From Spirabiliibacterium mucosae (GTDB lineage: Bacteria; Pseudomonadota; Gammaproteobacteria; Enterobacterales; Pasteurellaceae): a stretch of 47,549 bases of DNA. Location of the stretch: contig NZ_JABTBO010000019.1 in the NCBI RefSeq assembly GCF_014884965.1, positions 1 to 47,549 on the forward strand, given 5' to 3'. Below the pieces are notes generated by a model that was not told the origin of the DNA, searched no databases, and was given only the letters and a program-made list of their open reading frames with translations. The translations under genes were made by a program, and so were the position numbers. Of the stretch, positions 17,722 through 27,914 are shown in pieces. Numbering within the stretch: the first letter of the stretch is position 1; each line of letters opens with the position of its first letter.

Positions 17722-20016
17722 ATGCTAAACCAACACATCAGCCAAACCATCGCCACGGAATTGAGCGTGAAACCGGCGCAAATTCTATCCGCGATTGAAC
17801 TTTTTGACGCGGGCAACACCATTCCGTTTATCGCTCGTTACCGCAAAGAGGCCACCGGTGGCCTAGATGACAGCCAGCTGCGCCATTTTGAAACGCGCCT
17901 TGGCTACCTGCGCGAGCTTGAAGAGCGCCGCCAGACGATTTTGAAATCCATCGACGAGCAAGGCAAATTGACCGACGAGCTGCGCGAGAAGATCACCACC
18001 TGCGAGAGCAAAACCGCACTTGAAGATCTCTACCTGCCCTACAAGCCTAAACGTCGCACCAAAGGGCAAATTGCCATTGAAGCAGGCCTTGAGCCGCTGG
18101 CCGATGCACTGTGGCAAGAACCAAGCCTAGTGCCTGAAGACAAAGCAAGCGAATTTTTAAACCCAGAGCTCGGCGTGAGCGATGCCAAAGCCGCACTCGA
18201 TGGCGCGCGCTATATCTTGATGGAGCGCTTTGCGGAAGACGCGGAATTGATCGCCAAAGTGCGGTCATACCTGCAAAAAAATGCCTATTTGGTGTCGCAG
18301 GTGATTGAGGGCAAAGAGGCGGAAGGCGCGAAGTTTCAAGACTATTTTGACCACCGCGAGCTGCTGTCTAAAGTGCCGTCGCACCGCGCGCTGGCGATGC
18401 TGCGTGGGCGCAATGAAGGCGTGTTGCAACTCAGCCTAGACGCCGACCCTGAAAGCGAAGACAAGCGCCAAAGCCACTGCGAGGAGATTATCCGCGCCCA
18501 TTACAACGTGAGATTAAACCAGCAGCCGGCCGACAGCTGGCGCGAGCAGGTGATCAGCTGGACGTGGCGGATTAAACTCTCGCTGCATTTAGAAACCGAG
18601 CTGATGGCGGCACTGCGTGAAAAAGCCGAGGGCGAGGCGATTGACGTGTTCGCACGCAACTTGACCGCACTTTTAATGGCCGCACCCGCCGGCGCCCACA
18701 CCACCATGGGGCTTGACCCCGGCTTGCGCACCGGCGTGAAGGTGGCGGTTGTGGACAGCACAGGCAAATTGTTGGCAACCGAGACGATTTATCCACACAC
18801 CGGCCAGCTTGAGCGCGCGGCGCACAGTATTTATCAACTCGGCAAGCGTTTTAACGTTGGGCTGATTGCCATTGGCAACGGCACTGCATCGCGAGAAACC
18901 GAACGCTTTGTCGCCGGCGTATTGGCGCAGTCAAAAGACTGGCAGGCGCAAAAAGTTATCGTCAGTGAGGCAGGCGCGTCGGTCTATTCCGCCTCTGAGC
19001 TGGCGGCCAAAGAGTTCCCAGAGCTGGACGTGTCATTACGCGGCGCGGTGTCTATCGCGCGGCGCTTGCAAGACCCTTTAGCGGAGCTGGTGAAAATTGA
19101 CCCGAAAGCCATTGGTGTGGGGCAATATCAACACGATGTTAACCAAAGCCAACTGGCGCGCAAGCTCGACGCGGTAGTGGAAGACTGCGTGAATGCCGTG
19201 GGGGTGGATCTCAACACCGCATCCAGTGCGTTATTAACCCGCGTGGCGGGCTTGAGTGCCACCTTGGCGCAAAATATCGTGGCTTACCGCGATGAGCACG
19301 GCCGCTTTGACAGCCGCGAGCAGCTTAAAAATGTCCAGCGCCTGGGGCCAAAAGCCTTTGAGCAATGTGCGGGCTTTTTGCGTATTCAAGGCGGCGCCAA
19401 CCCGCTTGATGCCTCAAGCGTTCACCCTGAGGCCTATCCTGTGGTGGAGAAAATTTTGCACGCCTGCGGCGAGCCGATTGACGCACTGATGGGCAACACC
19501 CCAGCGGTGCGTGCCCTTGACCCAGCGCAATTTATCGACGAGCGCTTTGGCCTGCCAACGGTGCGCGACATTCTCCAAGAGCTGGAAAAGCCAGGGCGCG
19601 ACCCGCGCGGCGAGTTCAAAACCGCAACCTTCAAAGAAGGCGTGGAAAGCTTAGACGATCTCAAAGCGGGCATGATTTTGGAAGGCACGGTCACCAACGT
19701 GACCAACTTTGGTGCTTTTGTGGATATCGGCGTGCATCAAGACGGCTTAGTCCACATCTCGGCGCTTTCTGACCGCTTTGTGGAAGACCCACACCAAGTG
19801 GTGAAAACCGGTGATATCGTCAAAGTCAAAGTGTTGGATGTAGACATCCCACGCAAACGCATTGCGCTGACCTGCCGCCTTGACGACACCGCCCAGCCAA
19901 AAGGCCAAAGTGCGGTGCGCAGCGACAAAAAAGCCCACACTGGCCGCGGCAAAACTGCCCCAAGCAGCACCCTGGGCAATGCCTTTGCCGATGCGCTGAA
20001 AAATTGGAAAAAATAA
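17722..20016 (+). CDS. tex: Tex, RNA-binding transcription accessory protein
   Basis: Conserved nucleic-acid-binding protein thought to act with the transcription machinery. 764 residues, typical. Domains in order: N-terminal helical Tex region ([14 protein letters not shown] near residue 35; [16 protein letters not shown] near 105), YqgF/RNase H-like domain ([18 protein letters not shown] near 330), helix-hairpin-helix ([14 protein letters not shown] near 500), and an S1 domain ([20 protein letters not shown] near 650). A low-complexity basic tail follows. It is monocistronic. A 12-base inverted repeat follows its stop. Confidence 0.96.
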   Translation: MLNQHISQTIATELSVKPAQILSAIELFDAGNTIPFIARYRKEATGGLDDSQLRHFETRLGYLRELEERRQTILKSIDEQGKLTDELREKITTCESKTALEDLYLPYKPKRRTKGQIAIEAGLEPLADALWQEPSLVPEDKASEFLNPELGVSDAKAALDGARYILMERFAEDAELIAKVRSYLQKNAYLVSQVIEGKEAEGAKFQDYFDHRELLSKVPSHRALAMLRGRNEGVLQLSLDADPESEDKRQSHCEEIIRAHYNVRLNQQPADSWREQVISWTWRIKLSLHLETELMAALREKAEGEAIDVFARNLTALLMAAPAGAHTTMGLDPGLRTGVKVAVVDSTGKLLATETIYPHTGQLERAAHSIYQLGKRFNVGLIAIGNGTASRETERFVAGVLAQSKDWQAQKVIVSEAGASVYSASELAAKEFPELDVSLRGAVSIARRLQDPLAELVKIDPKAIGVGQYQHDVNQSQLARKLDAVVEDCVNAVGVDLNTASSALLTRVAGLSATLAQNIVAYRDEHGRFDSREQLKNVQRLGPKAFEQCAGFLRIQGGANPLDASSVHPEAYPVVEKILHACGEPIDALMGNTPAVRALDPAQFIDERFGLPTVRDILQELEKPGRDPRGEFKTATFKEGVESLDDLKAGMILEGTVTNVTNFGAFVDIGVHQDGLVHISALSDRFVEDPHQVVKTGDIVKVKVLDVDIPRKRIALTCRLDDTAQPKGQSAVRSDKKAHTGRGKTAPSSTLGNAFADALKNWKK

Positions 20017-20027
20017 CCGCACTTTGC

Positions 20028-20093
20028 ATCACATTCCATGAGAATAATTATTTTATCTCATTAAAAAATAATAAATTCTAAATGGAATGTGAT
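20028..20093. repeat. Inverted repeat between tex and glpT
   Basis: ATCACATTCCAT (20028-20039) is exactly complementary to ATGGAATGTGAT (20082-20093). Between them an inner ATGAGA...TCTCAT pair can fold as well. The right arm is shared with the CRP-like site that precedes glpT. It may end tex transcription or be a regulatory structure. Confidence 0.55.
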
Positions 20094-20106
20094 TTTCTTC
20101 TCAATT
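20085..20106 (+). promoter_or_regulatory. CRP site of glpTQ
   Basis: TGTGA-TTTTCT-TCTCA (20088-20103) differs from the CRP consensus TGTGA-N6-TCACA at one base. Its centre is about 60 bases upstream of the start point expected from the promoter at 20121-20148, the class I distance. Catabolite control of glpT is known in enteric bacteria. Confidence 0.6.
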
Positions 20107-20120
20107 TTCATAATCGAAAA

Positions 20121-20148
20121 TTAACAACCCTATTAAACATGTTATTAT
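20121..20148 (+). promoter_or_regulatory. Candidate glpT promoter
   Basis: TTAACA (20121-20126), a 16-base spacer, then TATTAT (20143-20148). It leaves a leader of roughly 60 bases that ends in AAGGGGTGACTT before the ATG. Confidence 0.45.
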
Positions 20149-20215
20149 GCACTCAGACACAATTTCTACATTTGTGCCATCTAGAGAATATTAATAACGA
20201 ATTAAGGGGTGACTT

Positions 20216-21673
20216 ATGATAGGTTTTTTTAAACCGAGTGCCGATAAGCCTTTGTTACCGAAAGATCAAATTGACCCAACTTACCGCCGTTTGCGCTGGC
20301 AAGTGTTTATGGGGATCTTTTTTGGTTATGCAGCTTATTATTTTGTACGCAGTAATTTCGATTTGGCGCAAAAGGGGCTGATTGAAGCCGGCCTTTACAC
20401 CAAAACCCAATTGGGTGTGATCGGGATTGCGCCAGGGCTTGCTTATGGTTTGTCTAAATTTTTAATGGCGTCGATTTCTGACCGCTCTAATCCAAAAATC
20501 TTTTTGCCAGTCGGCCTTGCGCTTTCCGGTTTGTGTATGACCTTAATGGGCTTGGTGCCATGGGCGACATCAGGCATTTTGATCATGTTCATCATGTTGT
20601 TCATCAATGGTTGGTTCCAAGGCATGGGCTGGCCGCCATGTGGGCGCACCATGGTGCACTGGTGGTCAAAAACTGAGCGTGGTACTATCGTATCCATCTG
20701 GAACACCGCGCACAACTTAGGCGGCATGGTGCCAGCGCTGTTGGTGGGCTTGGCAACTATGATCTACGCCTCTAACCACCCTGAAGTGACCAAAGTGACC
20801 TTTGGTGATATTTGGCAACAAGCGTTGTACTACCCGGGTATCGCAGCGATGGTGGCCTCTGTTATCATCTACTTCTTGATGAAAGACCGCCCACAAAGCT
20901 GCGGCTTGCCACCAATCGAAGTCTACAAAAACGACTACCCTGAAGATTACGACGAGAAAACCGCGGAAAATACCCTCACCGCGAAAGAAATCTTCATCAC
21001 TTATGTGTTGAAAAACCGCCTGTTGTGGTACATCGCCATCGCCAACGTGTTCGTTTATCTCATCCGCTATGGCGTGTTGAAATGGTCACCGGTTTACCTT
21101 GGTGAGGTGAAACACTTCAACATCAAAGCCACTGCTTCGGCTTACGCCATCTATGAATTTGCCGCGATTCCAGGCACCCTGATTTGTGGATGGATGTCGG
21201 ATAAAGTGTTCAAAGGTAAACGTGGCTTAACCGGCTTGGTGTTTATGATCATGGTGACCATCGCGGTGGTGGTCTTCTGGCTTAACCCGGCCACACCAGC
21301 AGATGAAATGGCGAAATACGCTCAATTGCCATGGTATCAAAACCCATATCAATTGACCGACTTTATCATGATGACCGTGATTGGTTTCTTGATCTACGGC
21401 CCTGTGATGCTGATCGGCTTGCACGCCCTTGAATTGGCACCGAAAAACGCAGCCGGTACCGCCGCAGGCTTCACAGGCTTGTTCGGCTACCTCGGCGGCA
21501 CCGTGGCAGCCAGTGCTATCATCGGCTGGGCTGCAGACAAATACGGCTGGGACGGTGGCTTTTACATCATGGTCGGCGGCGCCATCATCGCCTGCTTGTT
21601 GTTGCTCTTAACCATGATTGAAGAAGGCAAACACAAAGCACGCATTGCCGCAAGCGACCGTTACGGCAACTAA
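20216..21673 (+). CDS. glpT: Glycerol-3-phosphate:phosphate antiporter GlpT
   Basis: Inner-membrane transporter of the organophosphate:phosphate antiporter (OPA) family that imports sn-glycerol-3-phosphate in exchange for phosphate. 485 residues with 12 membrane helices and the central cytoplasmic loop near residue 240 ([13 protein letters not shown]). Family marks include [14 protein letters not shown] with the substrate arginine, [27 protein letters not shown] and [11 protein letters not shown]. Next gene glpQ makes its substrate outside the inner membrane, so the pair is a scavenging unit. CRP regulation is likely from the upstream site. A hairpin between glpT and glpQ may reduce read-through. 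Confidence 0.96.
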   Translation: MIGFFKPSADKPLLPKDQIDPTYRRLRWQVFMGIFFGYAAYYFVRSNFDLAQKGLIEAGLYTKTQLGVIGIAPGLAYGLSKFLMASISDRSNPKIFLPVGLALSGLCMTLMGLVPWATSGILIMFIMLFINGWFQGMGWPPCGRTMVHWWSKTERGTIVSIWNTAHNLGGMVPALLVGLATMIYASNHPEVTKVTFGDIWQQALYYPGIAAMVASVIIYFLMKDRPQSCGLPPIEVYKNDYPEDYDEKTAENTLTAKEIFITYVLKNRLLWYIAIANVFVYLIRYGVLKWSPVYLGEVKHFNIKATASAYAIYEFAAIPGTLICGWMSDKVFKGKRGLTGLVFMIMVTIAVVVFWLNPATPADEMAKYAQLPWYQNPYQLTDFIMMTVIGFLIYGPVMLIGLHALELAPKNAAGTAAGFTGLFGYLGGTVAASAIIGWAADKYGWDGGFYIMVGGAIIACLLLLLTMIEEGKHKARIAASDRYGN

Positions 21674-21683
21674 TCATTAAGCC

Positions 21684-21712
21684 AAAGGCGAGGGGCAACC
21701 TTCGCCTTTTTT
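21684..21712 (+). terminator. Hairpin between glpT and glpQ
   Basis: AAAGGCGA (21684-21691) pairs with TCGCCTTT (21702-21709), followed by TTTA. It is either the glpT terminator or an attenuator that sets glpQ below glpT. Confidence 0.7.
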
Positions 21713-21741
21713 ATACCTAAAATAAAGCAAAAGGAGCACCT

Positions 21742-22833
21742 ATGAAAAAAGTCAACGTATTGGCGATGTCGCTGTTGTGTAGCGCTGTGCTGGTGGGCTG
21801 CGCAGGGCAGCAAAGTGCGGTCAGCCACAATAATCAAGATAAGTTAGTGATCGCTCACCGTGGCGCCAGCGGCTATTTGCCTGAACACACGCTCGAATCC
21901 AAAGCGCTCGCCTTTGGGCAAAAAGCCGATTACCTCGAGCAAGATTTGGCGATGACCAAAGACAACCGTTTGGTGGTGATTCACGACCACTTTTTAGACG
22001 GCTTGACCGATGTGGCGCAAAAATTCCCGAAACGCCACCGTAAAGACGGCCGCTACTACGTGGCGGATTTCACCTTGGCGGAAATTCAGCAGCTCAACAT
22101 GACTGAAAACTTCAAAACAGAAAACGGCAAGCAAGTGCAAGTTTACCCTGACCGCTTCCCGATGTGGAAATCACACTTTAAAATCCACACCTTTGAAGAT
22201 GAAATTGAATTTATCCAAGGCCTAGAGAAGTCCACCGGCAAAAAAATTGGCATCTACCCTGAAATCAAAGCGCCGTGGCTGCACCATCAAGAAGGCAAAG
22301 ACATCGCGCTGGCCACCCTTAAAGTGTTGAAAAAATACGGCTACACCAGCAAAGACAGCCCAGTGTATCTGCAAACCTTTGACTTCAACGAGCTCAAACG
22401 CATCAAAACCGAATTGCTGCCAAAACTGGGCATGGACATCAAATTAGTGCAACTGGTGGCCTACACCGACTGGCATGAAACCGAAGAGAAAAACGCCCAA
22501 GGCAAATGGGTGAATTACAACTATGACTGGATGTTCAAACCAGGTGCAATGGCGGAAGTGGCGAAATACGCCGACGGCGTGGGCCCTGGCTGGTATATGC
22601 TGATCGATGACAAAAAATCAACAAAAGGCAACATTCAATACACCGAGATGGTCGCTGATGTCGCCGCCAACAAGCTTGAGCTCCACCCTTACACCGTGCG
22701 CAAAGACGCCCTGCCAGATTTCTTCAGCAACGTTGATGAAATGTACGACGCTTTGTTCAACAAAGCCGGCGCCACAGGTTTGTTCACTGACTTCCCTGAT
22801 CTCGCCGTGAAGTTCCTCGGCAAAGACAAATAA
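21742..22833 (+). CDS. glpQ: Glycerophosphodiester phosphodiesterase lipoprotein (protein D type)
   Basis: Cleaves glycerophosphodiesters such as glycerophosphocholine to sn-glycerol-3-phosphate plus an alcohol. 363 residues. Lipoprotein signal with lipidated C20 (LVGC). Catalytic set: H39-R40 and E48 in AHRGASGYLPEHT, E66 and D68 in YLEQDLAM, and H81 in VIHDHFLDG. I recall H. influenzae protein D (Hpd/GlpQ) as nearly colinear along the whole length, including YLQTFDFNELKRIKTELLP and VNYNYDWMFKPGAMAEV. In H. influenzae this surface lipoprotein supplies choline for LPS decoration. It follows glpT, whose product imports the glycerol-3-phosphate. Confidence 0.96.
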   Translation: MKKVNVLAMSLLCSAVLVGCAGQQSAVSHNNQDKLVIAHRGASGYLPEHTLESKALAFGQKADYLEQDLAMTKDNRLVVIHDHFLDGLTDVAQKFPKRHRKDGRYYVADFTLAEIQQLNMTENFKTENGKQVQVYPDRFPMWKSHFKIHTFEDEIEFIQGLEKSTGKKIGIYPEIKAPWLHHQEGKDIALATLKVLKKYGYTSKDSPVYLQTFDFNELKRIKTELLPKLGMDIKLVQLVAYTDWHETEEKNAQGKWVNYNYDWMFKPGAMAEVAKYADGVGPGWYMLIDDKKSTKGNIQYTEMVADVAANKLELHPYTVRKDALPDFFSNVDEMYDALFNKAGATGLFTDFPDLAVKFLGKDK

Positions 22834-22842
22834 CCTTGCCCT

Positions 22843-22870
22843 AAACCGCACTTTTAAAGTGCGGTTTTTT
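22843..22870 (+). terminator. Paired uptake signals forming the glpQ terminator
   Basis: AAACCGCACTTT (22843-22854) and AAAGTGCGGTTT (22856-22867) make a 12-base stem followed by T residues. It also faces the convergent zevB gene. Confidence 0.85.
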
Positions 22871-22871
22871 A

Positions 22872-23894
22872 TTATCGGCTAAACAGTGCCGCGCCGCCGC
22901 TGGCAGGCAAGGTGGTGCCATGGATGAGGGCGATGCCCAAGGCGATGAGCAGCAACCCAAAGGCCATTTTAACCCACAGGCCGATGTGTTGGCTCAGTTG
23001 GGGCGAGAGGTACCAGCGCCCGAGTTTGACGGCGTGGCTGCGCGCGAACAGCACCAAGCAGGCAAAGCCAGAGAGCGAAAGCCCTGTGCCAATGGCCATC
23101 GCCATGGTGGCGAGCATGCCCCAAGGGTAGAGGTCGAGCATGTAGGCTAAAAAGAGCACAAAAATCGCGCCAGAGCATGGGCGCATGCCGATGCTTAAAA
23201 TGATCATCAGTTGCGATTTCCAATCACTGGCGGCGGCCAGCTCTTGCGCGTTGGGCGCGTGTTTGTGGCCACAGCCACAGCCGTCATCACTGTGGCTCAG
23301 TGGCTTTTTAAGCCCAATGTTGCTGGCTTGTGGAATTGGCGCGGTGGCGTTGATGCGCTTGATTTTCACCGCCTTGATTGCAGCAGCTGGTTTGGCTCGT
23401 ACCGCACTTAGCCATTTTTTGCCGCTCATCACCAGCCAATAAAGCCCGATGAGCACCATGATGGCAAAGCTGGCGCGTTCCATCCACACTTGCGTGAGCT
23501 TGAAATAGCGCGAGGAGAGCGTGAGTACCACCACCACAATTGAGGTCATCAAAATCGCCACCAACCCTTGCACCAGCGAGGCCACCAAGGTGAGGCGGAT
23601 GCCTTTTTTGATTTGCATGCTGTTGGCTGAAAGATAACTGGCGATAATAAATTTGCCGTGCCCCGGGCCGACGGCATGGAACACGCCATAGAGAAAGCTC
23701 ACCAGCACCAAATAGCCGCCAGCGTAGGCGGGCGCTTGGCGCACGAGGTGGAGGTTTTCGCTGATCGATTGGTTAAATAGCCGCTGCCAGCGCATCACTT
23801 GCGCAAGCAAGTTGGGGTAAAAATACCATAACAACAGGCAAAGTGCGGTCAACAGCAGCACTTGTGTGAATAAGGCTTTTTTGCTTAAGGGCAT
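22872..23894 (-). CDS. zevB: ZevB, NicO/RcnA-family metal transporter (zinc uptake)
   Basis: Inner-membrane protein of the nickel/cobalt/zinc NicO family. 340 residues with about six to seven helices. The family signature FHAVGPGHGKFIIASYLSAN provides metal-binding histidines. A cytoplasmic loop near residues 195-215 is rich in His and Cys (HSDDGCGCGHKHAPN). A second conserved segment is SIGMRPCSGAIFVLF. With zevA upstream (10-base overlap) it matches the H. influenzae HI1248/HI1249 pair, described as the ZevAB zinc system needed in lung infection. Zinc specificity here is by homology. Confidence 0.88.
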   Translation of the reverse strand: MPLSKKALFTQVLLLTALCLLLWYFYPNLLAQVMRWQRLFNQSISENLHLVRQAPAYAGGYLVLVSFLYGVFHAVGPGHGKFIIASYLSANSMQIKKGIRLTLVASLVQGLVAILMTSIVVVVLTLSSRYFKLTQVWMERASFAIMVLIGLYWLVMSGKKWLSAVRAKPAAAIKAVKIKRINATAPIPQASNIGLKKPLSHSDDGCGCGHKHAPNAQELAAASDWKSQLMIILSIGMRPCSGAIFVLFLAYMLDLYPWGMLATMAMAIGTGLSLSGFACLVLFARSHAVKLGRWYLSPQLSQHIGLWVKMAFGLLLIALGIALIHGTTLPASGGAALFSR

Positions 23895-24517
23895 GTCAAC
23901 TCCACGCGTTGGGCAAACTGCACGCCAAGCGAGAAATCTTCGTCTTTTTGTGATTTGTCTAATCCGTTGGCGTATTGCTTGAGGGTTTCATCAATGCTCG
24001 GGGTGGTCACGCTCACCTTGCACTGGCTGCCCGCAGGCGGCTCGGCGCCGTGGTTGTTGGGGTAGCTCATCTCCACATAGTAGCTTGGGTCGTAGGTTTG
24101 CAGCAATGCCTTGAACCCTTTCAGTGGCTGCGGGTGGGTGAGGTTGAGCGTGAAATAAAACAATAGTTGGTGGCCTTTCACTTCAAAGCCGTAATCACTC
24201 GGTTTGCTGGTGTATTTAATCGGCTCGTGTTGGGCGTTGTAAAAATAGCTGAAATAGTGCTGGTTAACGATGTTTTGCATGATTTCATCCGCCAGCGCTT
24301 TGCGTTTTGCCGGGCTGTTTTTGCCGGTTTTTAATTCATAGAGAATTTCTGCCGAGGAGGGCTCGTCAAACAACCAGCGCATCTGCATGCCAGTGAGGGC
24401 GTCGTTTTGGCTGACAAAGGTGGTTTGCAAGTCAATAAACGCGTGCGGGTGCGCGGCGCTTTGCTGCGCGCACATTGCCAAACACAAGGCCAAGCCTAAA
24501 AACCGCACTTTATGCAT
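23885..24517 (-). CDS. zevA: ZevA, periplasmic DUF1007 zinc-system protein
   Basis: 210 residues with a signal peptide (residues 1-22, AQQSAA) and the mature start HPHAFIDL, where the two histidines are typical of DUF1007 proteins. Other family segments are MQMRWLFDEPSSAEILYEL, FSYFYNAQHEP and TYDPSYYVEM. DUF1007 proteins act with NicO transporters in metal uptake. The gene overlaps zevB by 10 bases. A perfect 26-base palindrome at 24553-24578 lies upstream and could be an operator, but it does not match the Zur consensus I know. Confidence 0.87.
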   Translation of the reverse strand: MHKVRFLGLALCLAMCAQQSAAHPHAFIDLQTTFVSQNDALTGMQMRWLFDEPSSAEILYELKTGKNSPAKRKALADEIMQNIVNQHYFSYFYNAQHEPIKYTSKPSDYGFEVKGHQLLFYFTLNLTHPQPLKGFKALLQTYDPSYYVEMSYPNNHGAEPPAGSQCKVSVTTPSIDETLKQYANGLDKSQKDEDFSLGVQFAQRVELTCP

Positions 24518-24552
24518 ATCCGCCCCCTCACTAGGTGTTTAACTCAGACACA

Positions 24553-24578
24553 TCCGCGGTGATAAAGTTCACCGCGGA
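24553..24578. repeat. Perfect inverted repeat upstream of zevA
   Basis: TCCGCGGTGA (24553-24562) and TCACCGCGGA (24569-24578) flank a 6-base centre. It lies 29 bases after the glmU stop and 36 bases before the zevA start on the minus strand. No T run follows, so it is not a classic terminator. Confidence 0.6.
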
Positions 24579-24600
24579 CGGCACGCTGCGCGCGGCTTGG

Positions 24601-25971
24601 CTATTTTTTGCGCGGGCGTGCCCAGCCTGTAATGTGGCGTTGTGCCACGCGTGTGATCACTAACTCGTCTTTGGCAACATCTTTGGTGATGGTGCTGCCC
24701 GCACCAATGGTGGCGCCGTCGGCCACGTTGACGGGTGCGACAAGTTGGCAGTCGGAGCCGACAAACACATCATCGCCAATCACGGTTTGGAATTTGTTCG
24801 CACCGTCGTAGTTGCAGGTGATCACCCCCGCGCCGAGGTTGCAATTTTTGCCGATGCTGGCATCGCCCACATAGGTCAAGTGGTTGACTTTAGACCCCTC
24901 GCCAACATGGGCTTTTTTGATCTCAACAAAGTTGCCCACATGGGTGCGCTCAGCCAGCTCGGTGCCTGGGCGCAGGCGAGAAAATGGCCCGACAACCGCA
25001 CTTTCGCCAATGGTGGCCTCTTCAATCACGCTGTACGGTTTGAGCTCAACATCATCGCCGATGCGGCAGTTTTTCAGCACGCAGCCGGCGCCTACACGCA
25101 CGCGATCGCCAAGCACCACATCGCCTTCGATGATCACATTAACATCAATTTCCACATCTTTGCCGTGAGTGAGTTGGCCGCGAATGTCGATGCGTTGCGG
25201 GTCGATGATCATCACGCCGGCAAGCAGCAATTGCTTGGCTTGGCGCGCTTGGTAATAGCGCTCAAGGGCGGCGAGTTGCAAGCGGTTATTCGCGCCTTCC
25301 ACCTCCATCGGGTCGAGCGCTTGCACGCCGACAACTTGGCAGCCGTCTTGATTGGCCAGGGCAATCACATCGGTGATGTAGTATTCCCCTTGCGCGTTGT
25401 TGTTGTCTAACTGCGCCAGCCAGCGTTTGAAGCTCGCGCCGCTGGCCACCATCAAGCCTGAGTTGACCTCTTTAATCTCGCGTTGGGCGTCGCTGGCGTC
25501 TTTTTGCTCCACAATGCCGACGATATTGTCGTTTTCGCCACGCAAAATGCGGCCATAGCCTGTTGGGTCATCGAGAGTAACGGTCAGCAGCGCAATGCCG
25601 CCTTCGGGCTTGGCGGAAATCAAGCGGGTTAAGGTCTCTTCGGTGATCAGCGGGCCGTCGCCGTAGAGCATTAAAATGTTCTCATCATCGGCAAAGTGCG
25701 GTGCGGCTTGTTGCATCGCATGCCCTGTGCCCAATTGCTCAGCTTGCAGCACCCATTCCACGCGCTCGTCTTTGAGGCGCGATTGCATCAGCTCACCGCC
25801 GTGGCCATAGATTAAATAAACCTTTTCAGGGTTGAGCTGCTGCACGGTGTCAATCACATGTTTGACCATCGGCTTGCCTGCCACGTTGTGCAGCACTTTC
25901 GGTAAATCGGAATACATACGGGTGCCTTTGCCAGCGGCGAGCACCACCACGCTTAATTTTTGTGTTGTCAT
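24601..25971 (-). CDS. glmU: Bifunctional GlmU: GlcNAc-1-P uridyltransferase / glucosamine-1-P acetyltransferase
   Basis: Makes UDP-N-acetylglucosamine for peptidoglycan and LPS. 456 residues from the ATG at 25971 ([10 protein letters not shown]), the family's length. The frame is open 66 codons further upstream, but that part only mirrors cysE. The uridyltransferase signature LAAGKGTRM is at residues 11-19. Residues from about 250 form the left-handed beta-helix of hexapeptide repeats ([19 protein letters not shown] onward), with the acetyltransferase site near [24 protein letters not shown]. It starts 4 bases after the cysE stop, which suggests coupling. Confidence 0.96.
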   Translation of the reverse strand: MTTQKLSVVVLAAGKGTRMYSDLPKVLHNVAGKPMVKHVIDTVQQLNPEKVYLIYGHGGELMQSRLKDERVEWVLQAEQLGTGHAMQQAAPHFADDENILMLYGDGPLITEETLTRLISAKPEGGIALLTVTLDDPTGYGRILRGENDNIVGIVEQKDASDAQREIKEVNSGLMVASGASFKRWLAQLDNNNAQGEYYITDVIALANQDGCQVVGVQALDPMEVEGANNRLQLAALERYYQARQAKQLLLAGVMIIDPQRIDIRGQLTHGKDVEIDVNVIIEGDVVLGDRVRVGAGCVLKNCRIGDDVELKPYSVIEEATIGESAVVGPFSRLRPGTELAERTHVGNFVEIKKAHVGEGSKVNHLTYVGDASIGKNCNLGAGVITCNYDGANKFQTVIGDDVFVGSDCQLVAPVNVADGATIGAGSTITKDVAKDELVITRVAQRHITGWARPRKK

Positions 25972-25975
25972 TGTG

Positions 25976-26815
25976 TTATCTCTCATCAACGCACGCCGAA
26001 GTGGCGTTTTTGTCAGCTTCAAAGTATTGATCCATTTCAAACGATGGCACGCCATCGGCCTGCCCTCGCGCGATAATTTTGGCCGGCACACCCGCGGCGG
26101 TGGCATAAGCGGGCACCGCTTGCAGCACCACGGAGCCGGCGCCAATTTTGGCAAATTGGCCAATTTCAATATTGCCTAAAATTTTCGAGCCCGCGCCAAT
26201 CATCACACCAGCGCGCACTTTCGGGTGGCGATCGCCTTCGGCTTTGCCTGTCCCGCCGAGTGTCACGCCTTGCAAAATCGACACATCGTTTTCCACCACG
26301 GCGGTTTCCCCCACCACGATGCCGGTTGCGTGATCGAGCATAATCCCGCAGCCAATTTGCGCGGCGGGGTGAATGTCCACATCAAAGGCGACCGAAATTT
26401 GGTTTTGCAGATAAATCGCCAGTGCTTTGCGCTCTTGCTGCCACAAATAGTGCGTGATGCGGTAGCTTTGCAGCGCGTGGTAGCCCTTAAGATACAGCAA
26501 CGGCGTGGAGAGCATCGTCACCGCTGGGTCACGCTCACGCACCGCGGTCAAGTCATGGGCGGCGGCGTCAATCAGCTCAGGGTTGTGCTGATAGGCGTCT
26601 TCAATAATTTCTTTTAGCGCGATCGCCTGCATAATCGGATTGGCCAGCTTGTTGGCTAAAATGTAGCTCAGCGCTTGGCCAAGGTGGTGATGCTTTAAAA
26701 TTGTGGCATGAAAAAAGCTCGCCAGCATTGGCTCGTGCTCGGCCAGCGTGTGCGCCTCGGCGCGTATGGCCTGCCACAACTGTTGCAATGGCTCGGATTG
26801 AGTGGTGTTTATCAT
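25976..26815 (-). CDS. cysE: Serine acetyltransferase
   Basis: Converts serine and acetyl-CoA to O-acetylserine, the first step of cysteine synthesis. 279 residues. An N-terminal helical domain is followed by a hexapeptide-repeat beta-helix from about residue 140. The catalytic histidine lies in [12 protein letters not shown], and the acetyl-CoA site is around [18 protein letters not shown]. The start overlaps the gpsA stop by four bases. The secB-gpsA-cysE order is shared with E. coli and H. influenzae. The glmU that follows is a local difference from E. coli. Confidence 0.96.
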   Translation of the reverse strand: MINTTQSEPLQQLWQAIRAEAHTLAEHEPMLASFFHATILKHHHLGQALSYILANKLANPIMQAIALKEIIEDAYQHNPELIDAAAHDLTAVRERDPAVTMLSTPLLYLKGYHALQSYRITHYLWQQERKALAIYLQNQISVAFDVDIHPAAQIGCGIMLDHATGIVVGETAVVENDVSILQGVTLGGTGKAEGDRHPKVRAGVMIGAGSKILGNIEIGQFAKIGAGSVVLQAVPAYATAAGVPAKIIARGQADGVPSFEMDQYFEADKNATSACVDER

Positions 26816-27834
26816 TGGCTAAATTCTTCTGTTTTTTTGCGCCCCAGCAGTGCGTGCGCTGCCTCTTTGGCATCTTTGCCGCAAAACAGCACTTGATAAA
26901 TCTGCTCGGTGATCGGCATTTCAACGCCGTGGTGCTGCGCCAGCAAATGCGCCTCTTTGGTGTTGTAAAAGCCCTCAACTACCTGGCCGATATTCGAAAG
27001 TGCGGTTTGCGCGTCAAACCCTTGGCCGAGCATCAGCCCAAAGCGGCGGTTGCGGGATTGGTTGTCAGTACACGTCAGCACCAAATCGCCCAAGCCTGCC
27101 ATGCCCATAAAGGTTTCTGGCTGCGCGCCGAGCGCCAAGCCCAAGCGCGTGATCTCCGCCAAACCGCGAGTGATCAGCGCCGTGCGCGCATTGGCACCAA
27201 AGCCCATGCCATCTGAAATCCCGGCACCAATGGCGATCACGTTTTTCACCGCGCCGCCAAGCTGCACGCCGATAAGGTCGTTGTTGACATACACGCGGAA
27301 ATGCTTCGAGCAATGAATGCGCGATTGCACCTCTTTGGCGAAATTCACATCATCGGAGGCAATGGCGATCGCCGTTGGCAGGCCTGAGGCCAGCTCGTGG
27401 GCAAAAGTGGGGCCAGAGAGCACCGCCAGTGGGTAGTGATGGCCGAGCATTTCTCGCGCCACGTCACTGAGCAGCCGCCCGGTGTCGCGCTCAAGGCCTT
27501 TGGTGGCCCAAATAAGGCGGCTGTTGGGCTGCAAGTGCGGTTTGATTTGCGCCAGCACATCGGCAAACACGTGGCTTGGCACCACCAGCAAAACATCCCG
27601 CGAGTGGCTCAGCGTGCGCGCCAAATCAGGCTCAATCATCAAACTGTCAGGAAAGGCGATATCAGGCAAGAAGTCGCGATTTTCGCGGTCATGGCTTAAG
27701 CGCTCAAGATGGTTAGGGTCGTGCCCCCACAAATAGGTCGGTGCGCCATTGCGAGAAAGCGCAATCGCAAGTGCGGTGCCAAACGAGCCTGCGCCGAGCA
27801 CCGTCATCGGAATGTGGCTGATTGCATTCGTCAT
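26812..27834 (-). CDS. gpsA: NAD(P)-dependent glycerol-3-phosphate dehydrogenase
   Basis: Reduces dihydroxyacetone phosphate to sn-glycerol-3-phosphate, the backbone for phospholipid synthesis. 340 residues. Nucleotide-binding motif [19 protein letters not shown] near the N terminus. Substrate region [23 protein letters not shown] with the catalytic lysine, then [10 protein letters not shown] and [11 protein letters not shown]. It lies 80 bases after secB, past a hairpin, and overlaps cysE. Confidence 0.96.
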   Translation of the reverse strand: MTNAISHIPMTVLGAGSFGTALAIALSRNGAPTYLWGHDPNHLERLSHDRENRDFLPDIAFPDSLMIEPDLARTLSHSRDVLLVVPSHVFADVLAQIKPHLQPNSRLIWATKGLERDTGRLLSDVAREMLGHHYPLAVLSGPTFAHELASGLPTAIAIASDDVNFAKEVQSRIHCSKHFRVYVNNDLIGVQLGGAVKNVIAIGAGISDGMGFGANARTALITRGLAEITRLGLALGAQPETFMGMAGLGDLVLTCTDNQSRNRRFGLMLGQGFDAQTALSNIGQVVEGFYNTKEAHLLAQHHGVEMPITEQIYQVLFCGKDAKEAAHALLGRKKTEEFSQ

Positions 27835-27870
27835 CTTGTTCTCCTTAGCCTTTTTGCTGATTATAAAACA

Positions 27871-27895
27871 AAAACGCAGGGCGTGCCTGCGTTTT
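27871..27895 (-). terminator. Hairpin after secB
   Basis: AACGCAGG (27873-27880) and CCTGCGTT (27886-27893) form a stem. The A-rich left flank gives a T run on the minus strand. It would end or weaken the secB transcript before gpsA. Confidence 0.75.
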
Positions 27896-27914
27896 ATGTA
27901 TAAATAGCCATGGA

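Noticed and set aside
24745-25410. Antisense frame of about 220 codons opposite glmU
   Set aside because: The opposite strand encodes conserved hexapeptide repeats. No supporting signals are present.
25972-26169. N-terminal extension of GlmU by 66 codons
   Set aside because: The extra part reads through cysE in another frame, has no family match, and the ATG at 25971 gives the normal 456 residues.
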